NCBI RefSeq assembly: GCF_016863615.1
Contig: NZ_BOPF01000022.1
Span: 124,001 to 188,000 of the forward strand
Direction of reading: 5' to 3'
Length of the DNA: 64,000 nt
Source: Virgisporangium aliadipatigenens
GTDB lineage: Bacteria; Actinomycetota; Actinomycetes; Mycobacteriales; Micromonosporaceae
The notes under the pieces are model-generated. The model was not told where the DNA came from and searched no databases. It worked only from the letters and a program-made list of their open reading frames with translations. Positions 35,701 to 44,900 of the stretch are shown here, in pieces (the stretch's first letter is position 1; each line of letters begins with the position of its first letter). The translations under genes were made by a program, and so were the position numbers.

Positions 35701-38700
35701 TCCATCGCCGGGACGGCGGCGGCCGGTTCGGTCAGCGCCGTCCTGATCCGCGGGCCCAGCAGCGGTTCCAGCACCGCGAGGCACTCGTCGACGACCGCCC
35801 GGTACACCGGCTCCGACCCGTAGAGGTCCACGGCCATCCCCGGGTACTGCTCGCCGACGCCGGCGAAGACCATCGCCAGCGGCCGGTTGTCGACCGGATC
35901 GTGCCGGGTGAGCACCCGCGCCGGATCGTCGCCGGACAGGGCGCGCACCGCCTCGTCCACGGTGGAACAGGCGACCGTGCGCCGGTGGGCGAAGCGGCGG
36001 CGCCCCACCTGGAGCGTGTACGCCACGTCGGCCAGCGCCTCGTCGTCGACGCCGCGCAGGTGTGCGGCGAGGTTCGCGCCGGCCTCCTCCAGCGCCTCGA
36101 CGGTGCGTGCCGACAGCACCAGCGACTGCGGCGTGCGGCCGGGCCGGCCCGGTTCGGTGGCGGGTGGCTCCTCCACGATGACGTGGACGTTGGTGCCGCC
36201 CATGCCGAGGGAGTTGATGCCGGCCCGGAGCGGTGCCCCCGGCGCCGGCTGCCACTGCGCCAGCCGGGTGTTGACGTGGAACGGGCCGTTGGCGAAGTCG
36301 ATCTCGGGGTTCGGCTCGGTGTAGTGCAGGCTCGGCGGCAGCTGCCGGTGCCGCAGCGCGAGCACGGTCTTGATCAGTCCGGAGACCCCGGCCGCCCGGT
36401 CCAGGTGGCCGACGTTCGTCTTCACCGAACCGATCGGGCAGGAACGCTCCGGCGGCCGCGTCCCGTAGGCCCGGCTCAACGCCAGCATCTCGATCGGGTC
36501 ACCGAGTTCGGTCGCCGTGCCGTGGGCCTCGACGTAGGAGACCGTGTCCGGCTCGACCCGCGCCGCCGCCAGTGCCGCAGCGATCACCTGGGCCTGCCCA
36601 CCGACGCTGGGCGCGGTGAAGCCCACCTTCAGCGCGCCGTCGTTGTTGACCGCCGACCCGCGGATCACCGCGTGCACCGTGTCCCCGTCGGCGAGCGCGT
36701 CGGTGAGCCGCTTGAGCACCACCACGCCGACCCCGTCGCCGAACATCGAACCGCGCGCCCGCGCGTCGAAGGTGCGCACGTGGCCGTCCGGCGACTCCAT
36801 CCCGCCTGGGGTGTAACGGTGCCCGACCCGGTCGGGTACCCGGACCGACACGCCACCGGCGAGGGCCAGTTCGCACTCCCCGGCCCGCAGGCTCTGCGCC
36901 GCCAGGTGCACGGCGACGAGCGAGGTCGAGCAGAACGTCTGCACCGCCATGCTCGGCCCGGTCAGGTTGAGCTTGTAGGAGACGGTGGTGGCGAGCGCGT
37001 CCTTGTCGTTGCCGATCACCGCCTGGTAGTCGTTGACCTGGTCGGTGAGGTGGCCGGCGCGGTACAGGCCGGCCAGGTAGGTGCTGATGTTGGTGCCGGC
37101 GAAGACCCCGACGGGGGCCGCGGCGTCTCCGGCGTAACCGGAGTTCTCCAGCGCGTGCCACGCGCATTCGAGGAAGATCCGGTGCTGCGGGTCGGTCAGT
37201 TCGGCCTCGCGGGGGCTGTAGCCGAAGAAGCCCGCGTCGAACAGGTCGATGCCGTCGAGGACCGGCCGGGCCGGCACGTACGCCGGATCGTGCACCTGCT
37301 CGGCGGGTACACCGGCGGCGATCAGCTCGTCCGGGGTGAACCGGGCGATCGACTCGACGCCGTCGCGCAGGTTCGCCCAGAACCGTTCGACGTCGGCGGC
37401 GCCGGGGAACCGACCGGCCATGCCGACCACCGCGATCAGGTCGTCGGCGCCGCCCTCGGGGGCCGGGCGGCGCGGCGCGGCCGCCGGCGCGCTTTCCTGG
37501 CCGGTGGACGCGCCCGCGAGATGCCTCGCCAGCGCGGCGACCGTGGGCGCCTCGAACAGCACGAGGGTGGGCACCGCGACGTCGAACTCGTCGGTGACGC
37601 GGCGCAGCAGTTGCAGGCCGATCAGCGAGGTGCCGCCGAGGTCGAAGAAGTTGTCGTTGACGCCGACCGACCCGACGCCGAGCACGTCCTGCCACAGCGC
37701 GGTGAGCCGGCGCTCGATGTCGCTCGTCGCGGGCACGTACGCCACCGGCAACGCCGGACGCTCATGGGCCGGCGGACCGGCCTCGGCCGGCGATGCCGTG
37801 CCCCATTGCCGGATCCGCTCGTCCAGGTCGCCGACGGAGACCACCACCTGCGGCAGGGCGCAGCGCAGCACCCGGTCGAAGACGACCAGCCCCTCGGCGA
37901 CGCTCATCGAGTGCGCGGACATCGTCGCGCCGAGCGGCCCGGTCGCCGGCTCGCCGGTGCGCCAGGTGTCCCAGTTGACGGTGAGCCACGGCCGGCCGCG
38001 TGCGGCCCGCGCCCGCACGTGCGCGTCGAGCAGTGCGTTCGCGGCGGCGTACGCGCCGAAGCCGAGGCCGCCGAGCACGGAACTGATCGAGGACTGGACG
38101 ACGCAGAAGTCGATCGGCGCGTCGCCGAGTGCCTCCTCGACCGCGAGGATCGCCTCCACCTTGGCGGCCAGGTGCGCCGCGACGTCCGCCTCGGACATGG
38201 TCTCGATCGGGCCGAACGCCTCGGGCTCGGTCACCCCGGCGCAGTGCACCACGCCGTCGACGCTGCCGAACAGGGCGCGGGCCTGCGCGACGACCCGGGC
38301 CATCGCACCGGGCGTGGTGGCGTCGGCGGCGAGCACGAGGACCCGCGCTCCGGCCTCCTCCAGTGCCGTGACCGCCCGGATCCGCGTCGCGAGCACACCG
38401 TCCCCGGCCCGCAGCTGTGGCCACTGCGCGCGGGGCGGCAACCCGCTGCGTCCGGTGAGGACGAGCCGCGGCGCGGTGACTGTCGCCGCGATGTGTCCGG
38501 CGATCGCGAGCCCGATCGCGCCCAACCCACCGGTGATCAGGTAGGTGCCGCCGTCGCGCAGCGGGTCCGCCCGGTGCGGCAGGTTCGCCACCGGCCGGAA
38601 CCACCGGACGCGGCGCACGCCGTCGCGATAGGCCACCGTCTCCGTGCCCGGCCGGCCCAGTTCGGCCGCCAGGTGTGCCGCGCCGGCCGCCGGGTCGGTG

Positions 38701-41700
38701 CCGGCGGGCAGGTCGACGACCCGGCACTCCAGGCCCGGGTACTCCTGTCCGAGGACCGCCGCCGCGCCGTGACCGATCGCCTTCTCCGGGGTCGGCACGT
38801 CGCCCGGCACCACGTCGAGCGCGCCGTCGGTGACCAGCAGGATCCGGCACTGCCGGACGCCCTGCGCGGCGAGTGCACGAGCGAGGTACAGCAGGCTCAT
38901 CAGGCCGAGGTCGCGGCGCGCCGGATCGGTGCCGGGCGCCGTTCCCGTCCCCCACAGGTGCACCACGGCCGTCGGCGCGCGGCCGGCGGCGACCAGGGCG
39001 GCGACCGCGCGGGCGTAGTCCTCGGGACGGTCGGGGCGGACCGCGGTGGCATCCGCGCCGGCGACGAGCACGGTGGACGGTGTCGCAAGCCGTTGCGCCA
39101 GCGCCGGTGCCAGTCCGCTGCGGTGCCCGAGGATCAGCACCTCACCGGGCGGCTCGCCGGTCGGCCCGTCCTCGACCTCCCGCCAGGACGGTTCGTGCAG
39201 CCACCGCTCCGGGTCCCGCGCGGGTGCGGCGGCGGCGCGCGCCGGCGCGTCGATCCAGTACCGCTCCCCCTGGAACGGATAGGTGGGCAGGGTGACGCGG
39301 CGCGGCCGATCGGGCGCGTGGTAGGCGGCCCAGTCGACGTCCACACCGGCGAGCCACAGCCCGGCGATCGCGGTGTGCAGCACCTGTGCGCCACCGGGTT
39401 CGTGCCGGCCGGGCAGCGTGGCGACGACGCGGGCGGCCATCGCCGGCCGGTACGCGGGGTGCTGGCGCACCAGTGCCCCCAGCGACCGGCCCGGACCGAC
39501 CTCGACCAGCGCCCGGTCGGAGCCGGTGAGCAGGTCGCCGACGGCGTCGGCGAAACGCACCGTTGCGCACATGTGCCGGGCCCAGTACCCCGGGTCGGTG
39601 ACCTCCTCCGGCCGGATCCAGGTGCCGGTCACGTTGGACAGGTAGGGGATCCGCGGCGCGCGGGCCTCGACGTGCCGGGCGACCCACGCGGTGAGCGCGT
39701 CCGCCGCCGGGGCGAGCATCCGCGAGTGGTACGCGTGGGTGGTCGTCAGGCGCCGGTAGGAGATCTCCGCCGCGTCCAACCGCCGACACAGGGCGTCGAC
39801 CGCCTCGGCCGTGCCGGCGAGCACCCGCACCTCGGGGGCGTTGACCGCGGCGGTGTCGAGGTCGGCGAGCAGCGGCCCGGCGATGCGCTCCAGTCGCGCG
39901 GCCGAGGCGCCCACGGCCACCATCGCCCCCGCCGGCAGCGCGGCGATGAGTTCGGCCCGGTGCACCAGCAGGCGCAGGGCGCTCGGCAGGTCGAGCACGC
40001 CGGCCAGGGTCGCCGCCACGTACTCGCCGACGCTGTACCCGGCGATCGCGTCGGGCACGACGCCCCACTCCATCAGCAGCCGGCTCATCGCGTAGCCGAC
40101 GGCGAACGCGGCCGGCTGCGCGGTCTCCGGGCGCAGCAGCACGTCGCCGGCCAGCCCGTCGGCCGGGAAGAGTTCGGCGGCCAGGTCGATGCCGAGCAGG
40201 TCGTCGAGGACGGCGGCGCACTCGGCGACGAGTTCGCGCATGCGTGGCTCGGTGCGGTACACCTCGGCGGCCAGCCCCGGATACTGTTCGCCGACCCCGG
40301 CGACGAGCAGCCCGACCGGCCGGCCGGGGGCCACGTCCGCGGCGGAGAGCACCCGCGGCGTACCGGGTTCGGCCAGCGCCGCTGCCGCGTCCGGCAGGTC
40401 GCCCACCACCACCGCCCGGCGGTGCTCGAACGCCGTCCGTCCACTGTGGAGCGTGTGGGCGAGGTCGGCGAGGTCGCCCCCGACGCCGGTGCGCGTCGCG
40501 GCGGCGAGGTCGGCGACCCGGGCGTCGGCGGCGGCCGCGCTGCGCGCCGACAGCACCAGCACCGCCGGCCGCGCACGGGTGGTACGGGGCGGCAACGGCG
40601 GCGCCTGTTCCAGGACGACGTGCGCGTTGGTGCCGCCGATACCGAAGGCGCTGACCCCGGCCCGGCGCGGGTGGGCCCGCTCCGGCCATGCGGTCAGCGC
40701 AGTCGGCACGGTGAACGGCGTGCGCTCCAGCCGCAGTTCGGGGTTGGCGGTGCTGAAGTGCAACGTCGGCGGGATGGTGGCGTGGTGCAGCGCCAGCGCG
40801 GTCTTGATCAGTCCGGCGACCCCGGCGGCCCGGTCGAGATGGCCGATGTTCGTCTTGACCGATCCGAGCGCGCACGAGCCGGGCGCCTCCACGTCGGCGA
40901 AGGCACCGGCCAGCGCGGCCACCTCGGCGGCGTCGCCCAACGCCGTACCGGTGCCGTGCGCCTCGATGTAGTCGATCGTCGCGGGCGGGACACCGGCGTT
41001 CGCCAGCGCCTCCACCACGACCTCGCGTTGCCCGCGAACGCCCGGTGCGGTGAAGCCGGCCTTGCCGGCCCCGTCGTTGTTCACCGCCCAGCCGCGGATG
41101 ACCGCGTACACCCGGTCGCCGTCGGCGAGCGCGTCGTCGAGGCGGCGCAGCACCACGACGCCGACGCCGTTGCCGAGCGGGGCGCCGGCCGCCGCGGCGT
41201 CGAAGGCCCGGCACCGCCCGTCCGGGGAGGCGATGCCGCCCTCCTGGTAGTGGTAGCCGACCCGGTGCGGCACGCTGAGCGCCACTCCCCCGGCCAGCGC
41301 GACGTCACATTCGCCGCTGACGAGGGAGGTCGCCGCGGCGCAGACCGCCACGAGCGAGGTCGAACAGTAGCTCTGCACGCTGTAGGCCGGCCCGTTGAGG
41401 TTCAACGCATGCGCCACCCGGGTGGCCAGGGAGTCCTTGTCGTTGCCGAGCGCCACCTGCATGGTGTTCGCCCACCGGCCCAGGTCGGGGTGCGGGGCCA
41501 GGTTGTTGAGGAGGTACGTGCTCAGCGCCGAGCCGGCGAAGACACCGATCGAACCGTCGAAGGTCGCCGGGTCGCAGGCCGCCGACTCCAGCGCGTTCCA
41601 CGCGGTCTCCAGGAACAACCGCTGCTGCGGGTCGGTGATCTGGGCCTCCTTCGGGCTGAACCCGAAGAACCCGGCGTCGAAGCGGTCGATGTCGGCGAGC

Positions 41701-41900
41701 ACCGCCCCGCGTCGCACGTACCGGGGGTCGTCGAGGTCGGCGGGGTCCACCCCGGCCGCCCGCAGTTCCGCCTCGGTGAGGTCCACGATGGACTCCCGGC
41801 CGGCACAGAGGTTCTCCCAGAAGCGGTCCACGTCGGCCGCGCCCGGAAACCGGCCGGCCATCCCGACAATGGCGATCATCCCGCCGGTGTCCTCGTTCAC
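32763..41900 (-). CDS. PKS2: bimodular KS-AT-KR-ACP x2
   Basis: 3045 residues; GTG at 41900 overlaps the PKS1 stop as GTGA. Module A: KS Cys near 178 (QSYCSTSLV), AT Ser near 622 (AGYSVGEYV with HAYHS later), KR near 1120 (TGGLGAIGLA; QSSISSVLGG, GAYAAANALLD), ACP Ser near 1423 (LGGTSLIGL). Module B: KS Cys near 1657 (QTFCSTSLV), AT Ser near 2122 (AGYSLGEYV with HAFHS), KR near 2657 (TGGLGGIGAAV; FSSISSITGG, VDYCAANAYLD), ACP Ser near 2978 (LGGNSLLGV). Both KS domains have the two histidine motifs. HAFHS-type sites suggest malonyl units, but these ATs are of the GYSxGEY class, where prediction is weaker. No dehydratase or enoylreductase is present, so each module should leave a hydroxyl. Confidence 0.95.
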   Translation of the reverse strand: MNEDTGGMIAIVGMAGRFPGAADVDRFWENLCAGRESIVDLTEAELRAAGVDPADLDDPRYVRRGAVLADIDRFDAGFFGFSPKEAQITDPQQRLFLETAWNALESAACDPATFDGSIGVFAGSALSTYLLNNLAPHPDLGRWANTMQVALGNDKDSLATRVAHALNLNGPAYSVQSYCSTSLVAVCAAATSLVSGECDVALAGGVALSVPHRVGYHYQEGGIASPDGRCRAFDAAAAGAPLGNGVGVVVLRRLDDALADGDRVYAVIRGWAVNNDGAGKAGFTAPGVRGQREVVVEALANAGVPPATIDYIEAHGTGTALGDAAEVAALAGAFADVEAPGSCALGSVKTNIGHLDRAAGVAGLIKTALALHHATIPPTLHFSTANPELRLERTPFTVPTALTAWPERAHPRRAGVSAFGIGGTNAHVVLEQAPPLPPRTTRARPAVLVLSARSAAAADARVADLAAATRTGVGGDLADLAHTLHSGRTAFEHRRAVVVGDLPDAAAALAEPGTPRVLSAADVAPGRPVGLLVAGVGEQYPGLAAEVYRTEPRMRELVAECAAVLDDLLGIDLAAELFPADGLAGDVLLRPETAQPAAFAVGYAMSRLLMEWGVVPDAIAGYSVGEYVAATLAGVLDLPSALRLLVHRAELIAALPAGAMVAVGASAARLERIAGPLLADLDTAAVNAPEVRVLAGTAEAVDALCRRLDAAEISYRRLTTTHAYHSRMLAPAADALTAWVARHVEARAPRIPYLSNVTGTWIRPEEVTDPGYWARHMCATVRFADAVGDLLTGSDRALVEVGPGRSLGALVRQHPAYRPAMAARVVATLPGRHEPGGAQVLHTAIAGLWLAGVDVDWAAYHAPDRPRRVTLPTYPFQGERYWIDAPARAAAAPARDPERWLHEPSWREVEDGPTGEPPGEVLILGHRSGLAPALAQRLATPSTVLVAGADATAVRPDRPEDYARAVAALVAAGRAPTAVVHLWGTGTAPGTDPARRDLGLMSLLYLARALAAQGVRQCRILLVTDGALDVVPGDVPTPEKAIGHGAAAVLGQEYPGLECRVVDLPAGTDPAAGAAHLAAELGRPGTETVAYRDGVRRVRWFRPVANLPHRADPLRDGGTYLITGGLGAIGLAIAGHIAATVTAPRLVLTGRSGLPPRAQWPQLRAGDGVLATRIRAVTALEEAGARVLVLAADATTPGAMARVVAQARALFGSVDGVVHCAGVTEPEAFGPIETMSEADVAAHLAAKVEAILAVEEALGDAPIDFCVVQSSISSVLGGLGFGAYAAANALLDAHVRARAARGRPWLTVNWDTWRTGEPATGPLGATMSAHSMSVAEGLVVFDRVLRCALPQVVVSVGDLDERIRQWGTASPAEAGPPAHERPALPVAYVPATSDIERRLTALWQDVLGVGSVGVNDNFFDLGGTSLIGLQLLRRVTDEFDVAVPTLVLFEAPTVAALARHLAGASTGQESAPAAAPRRPAPEGGADDLIAVVGMAGRFPGAADVERFWANLRDGVESIARFTPDELIAAGVPAEQVHDPAYVPARPVLDGIDLFDAGFFGYSPREAELTDPQHRIFLECAWHALENSGYAGDAAAPVGVFAGTNISTYLAGLYRAGHLTDQVNDYQAVIGNDKDALATTVSYKLNLTGPSMAVQTFCSTSLVAVHLAAQSLRAGECELALAGGVSVRVPDRVGHRYTPGGMESPDGHVRTFDARARGSMFGDGVGVVVLKRLTDALADGDTVHAVIRGSAVNNDGALKVGFTAPSVGGQAQVIAAALAAARVEPDTVSYVEAHGTATELGDPIEMLALSRAYGTRPPERSCPIGSVKTNVGHLDRAAGVSGLIKTVLALRHRQLPPSLHYTEPNPEIDFANGPFHVNTRLAQWQPAPGAPLRAGINSLGMGGTNVHVIVEEPPATEPGRPGRTPQSLVLSARTVEALEEAGANLAAHLRGVDDEALADVAYTLQVGRRRFAHRRTVACSTVDEAVRALSGDDPARVLTRHDPVDNRPLAMVFAGVGEQYPGMAVDLYGSEPVYRAVVDECLAVLEPLLGPRIRTALTEPAAAVPAMDLRAMLGRAGTTHAADRPADDVTATALAQPTVFVVEYAVARLLMSWGAVPESLAGYSLGEYVAATLAGVLSLPDALKLVAYRATLIDALPAGAMLAVPMAPERLAPLIGEALDVAAVNAPGMSVVAGPAEAVADLERRLAAREVACRRLATTHAFHSRALVPVAERLTAWIAAQITLHPPRVPYVSNVTGDWIRPEEAVDPGYWARHMCGTVRFADVLGRLLAEPERVLVEVGPGQSLGAFARQHPACTPQRGGLLVPTLPGRHEPASAVAGLTAALGRLWLLGVPVDWAAHHDGAGRRRVPLPGYPFQRERYWVAGRALPSGPGDDAPPVLSGNPREMLTSLPRESPERWFFVPSWRRAAVPAGPPADLTGTWLVFADGGDLTDAVVAALAERGATTVTVEAGVAFAEHAHGFTIRSGDRDDHARLLASVPAPRGVVHLWSVGRTPPELDPEAAEQWLLDRAYFSPLWTAQALGASGVTAADVLVVTAGAVDVTGTDEVRPAAATSAGPCRVIPLELPRLAVRQLDVVPPNGTGAARAVAGRLLGELSADPADVTVAWRGRHRWLPEIRRIAAPAPAGTPALRPDGVYVLTGGLGGIGAAVARGIAATAPGARIALLGRTALPEPEHWPQVLGDPVADPELRRRVQVVSDLAGDGAQVRVYAADVADADAVGTALDAVRQQFGRIDGVFHLAGAPGMGLLQFKTTDNAAIAFGPKVTGTRVLLERLAADRPDFVVLFSSISSITGGGPGQVDYCAANAYLDAVAQRAGADGLPVRSVNWGEWRWNAWGAGLSGYAPAVRQFFDDNRRHFGITFEEGWQALHTLLQAGSHGEPQVIVSTQDFRVLADLSRTFTIDTVLSLSQELASRHARPELGTSYVAPGTDTERVVEKLWAEALGIERVGIHDNFFELGGNSLLGVDLIARLRHELRHDALTPHALYLAPTVHALAQLVSDAQAEPVDDRRARGELRRRNLRTRRTS
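34294..34306. repeat. 13-bp palindromic motif, copy 4
   Basis: GTCCACAGTGGAC inside PKS2, read as Pro-Leu-Trp-Thr. Confidence 0.6.
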
Positions 41901-44900
41901 GTGCTGCTCTCTTTCCGCGATTGGCGCCGTGCCGCCGCCCGCGCCAGGGTGCGGCGGCGCTGGCCACGGGTGGTGCTGTCCACTGTGGATCCGTCGGGGT
42001 CCGGGGCCGGAGGGACGGATCCGCCGGCCCGGGCCGAGGCCAGCTCGGCGAGTTCGCGCGGCGTCGGTGCGGCGAACAGGTCCGCCGCCGACACCGGCGC
42101 CCCGAGCCGCCGGTTCAGTTCGGCGACGATGCTCAGGCCGACCAGCGACGTGCCGCCCAGTTCGAAGAACGGGTCGTCGAGACCGACCCGCTCGACGCCC
42201 AGGAAGCGTTCCCACGTCTCGGTGACCTGCCGCTGAACGTCGGTGCGCGGCGCGGCGTAGGGCACGCGCAGCATCGGCCGCGGGTAGCGGCGGGCCGGCT
42301 CCGGCGCGCGCATCAGCTCGGCGGAGACCTCCCGCCACCGGGCGGCGAGTTCCCGCGGCGGCCGCGGCAGCAGCAGCACCTGGGGCAGCGCCCCGGCGAG
42401 CACCCGGTCCGACAGTCGCGTGCCGACCGGGTCGGTGATGCCGTACTGCCGGCGCAGCGCACTCAGCCGGGCGGCGGCCGGGCTGTCACCGGCGCTCCAC
42501 GCGTCCCGCTGCCACGGGCCCCAGTCGATGCTGGTGACCGGCATCCCCCGCTCCCGGGCGTACCACGCGAACGCGTCGAGGAACGCGTTCGCCGCGCAGT
42601 AGTCGCTCTCGCCCATGCCGCCGAGGACCACCACCGCCGAGGAGTACAGCGCGAACACCTCCGGCGGGTCGTCGCGCAGCGCCGCGTACAGGGCGAGGGT
42701 GCCGGCGACCTTCGGGGCGAGGACCCGTTCCACGTCGTGACGGCTCTTGGTCTGGATGAGCCCGCCGGCCGGTACGCCCGCCGCGTGTAGCACGCCGTGC
42801 AGCGCCCCGAACCGTTTGCGGGCCTGCGCGACGGCCGCCGACACCGCGGCGGGGTCGGCGACGTCGGCCGCGACCGGCAGCACCTCGGCGCCGAGTGCTT
42901 CGAGTTCGCGCACGAACGCGACCCGGTCGTCCGTGGCCGCCGCGTCGTCCCACCGCGCTCGGGGCGGCAGCGGGGTTCGGCCGAGCAGCACCAGCCGGGC
43001 GCGGTGGGCGCGCGCCAGTTCCCGGGCGGCCACCCGGCCCAGCCCGCCGAAGCCTCCCGTGATCAGGTACACGCCGCCGCTGCGCCACGGCGGTTGCGGC
43101 GTCGCCGGCAACGCGACCGGTTCCCAGTCCCGCACCCAGCGCCGGCCGTTGCGGTAGGCGACGAGCGGTTCGTCTCCGTCGCCGGCCAGCTCGGCGCCGA
43201 GCGCGCGCACACTGGCCGCCACCGGGCCGGCGTCCACGTCGATGCCGGTGCAGCGCAGGCCGGGAAGTTCGAGGTCGAGGCAGCCGTCGAAGCCGTGCAC
43301 GGTGGCGCCGAGCGGCGCGCCGCCGTCGCCGCCGACGATGTCGTACGCGCCCGTGGTGACGGCGTACATCCGGACCGACGCGGCGGCGAGCGCCTGCACG
43401 GTGTACATCACGCTCAGGAAGCCGGCCTCGGTGCGTTCCGGTGTCGACAGCGGCGACCAGCAGTGCAGGACGTGTGTCGGCGCGCGCCCGGCGGCGCTCA
43501 GGCGCGCGAACAGGTCGCGGTACCCGGCCGCGTCGTCCGGGTCCAGCCGGTAGCCGTCGGTCTCCGCCACCAGCGCCTGCCCCGGCCCGGCGATGCGCAC
43601 CACGACCGGGTCGATGCCGCCCGCGGTCGGGCGCAGTTCCGGCAGCACCGCGTCGGCGAGGCCGGAATCGTCGGCGAAGACCAGCCAGCGTCGCGGCCGG
43701 GCGGCCGCGGGCGGCGGTGCCGGCGAGCGCTTCCACACCGGTGCGTACGCCCATCGGTCCGCGTCCGGGTCCGACACCGATGTGTCCACAGTGGAACGAG
43801 TCGGCGCAGGATCGGCGCCGTCCGGCCAGAAGCGCACGTGTTCGAACGGATATGTCGGCAGGGCCGCGCTGCGACCGTGTGCGGAGCCGGGGACCGTGGA
43901 CCAGTCCACGTCGACGCCGTGGGCCCAGACCCGGCCGAGGGCGTCCAGGGCACTGTGCCGGTCGTGTCCCCGCATGCCCGGCCGCAGCGTCGGCACCAGC
44001 AGCGGGTCGGCCACGTCTTCGGCCCGCAGGATCTGGCCGGCGAGGCTCGTCAGGCTCGCGCCCGGCCCCAGTTCGACCAGAACCGCGCCGGGCCCCGTCG
44101 TCCCGTCGGCGGAGCGCTCCGCGGCGCTGCGTACCCCGTCGGCGAACCGGATCGGGGCGGTGAGCTGTTCCGCCCAGTACCGCGGATCGGCGACCTGTTC
44201 CGCGGTGATCCACGTGCCGGTGACCGACGAGATCAGCGGCACCGTCGGCGCCCGGCGGGGCACCTCGGCGACGAGGGCGGCGATCCGGTCGGCGAGGGGT
44301 TCCAGCAGCGGCGTGTGCAACGCGTGGCCGGTCTCCACCCGGCGCCAGGCCAGCCCCGCTGCGTCGAGAGCCCGGACGTATCCCTCGAGCGCCTCGGCGG
44401 TACCGGCGACGACCGTCATCGCCGGGCCGTTGTAGCCGGCCACGGTCGCGTCGTGCGGCAGCGGCGGCAGACGGCCGGCGTCCGAGGCGACGGCGAGCAT
44501 CCCGCCGGGCGGCATCGCGTCGAGCAGCTGCGCACGGCGGGCGACCAGTACCGCCGCGTCGGCGAGGTCGAACACCCCCGCGACGCAGGCGGCCGCGTAC
44601 TCGCCGAGGCTGTAGCCGAGTACGGCGTGCACGGGGACGCCGCGGTGGCGCCACAACGCGGCCAGTGCGCAACCCACGGCGAAGAGCGCACTGTGCGCCA
44701 CGTCGGTCCGCCGCATCGCCCGCGCCGCGTCCGAGAGCACCGGCACCGGGCCCGTCACCCGACGCATCAACCCGGCCAGGTCCGGCGCGGGATCCGTCTC
44801 GGCCGTGTCGAGGACGGTCGTGATGTCCAGGCCGAGAACCGGGCGTAACACCTGCGCGCACCGGTCGATCACCGCCCGGTAGACCGGTTCGGCGGCGTAC

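Noticed and set aside
32991-42236. A 3081-codon open frame on the plus strand opposite PKS2.
   Set aside because: It lies entirely antisense to PKS2, is Arg/Gly/Ala/Val-rich and has no domain pattern; it results from third-position GC bias. The same applies to the plus-strand frame at 2061-7856 opposite the LamG gene.
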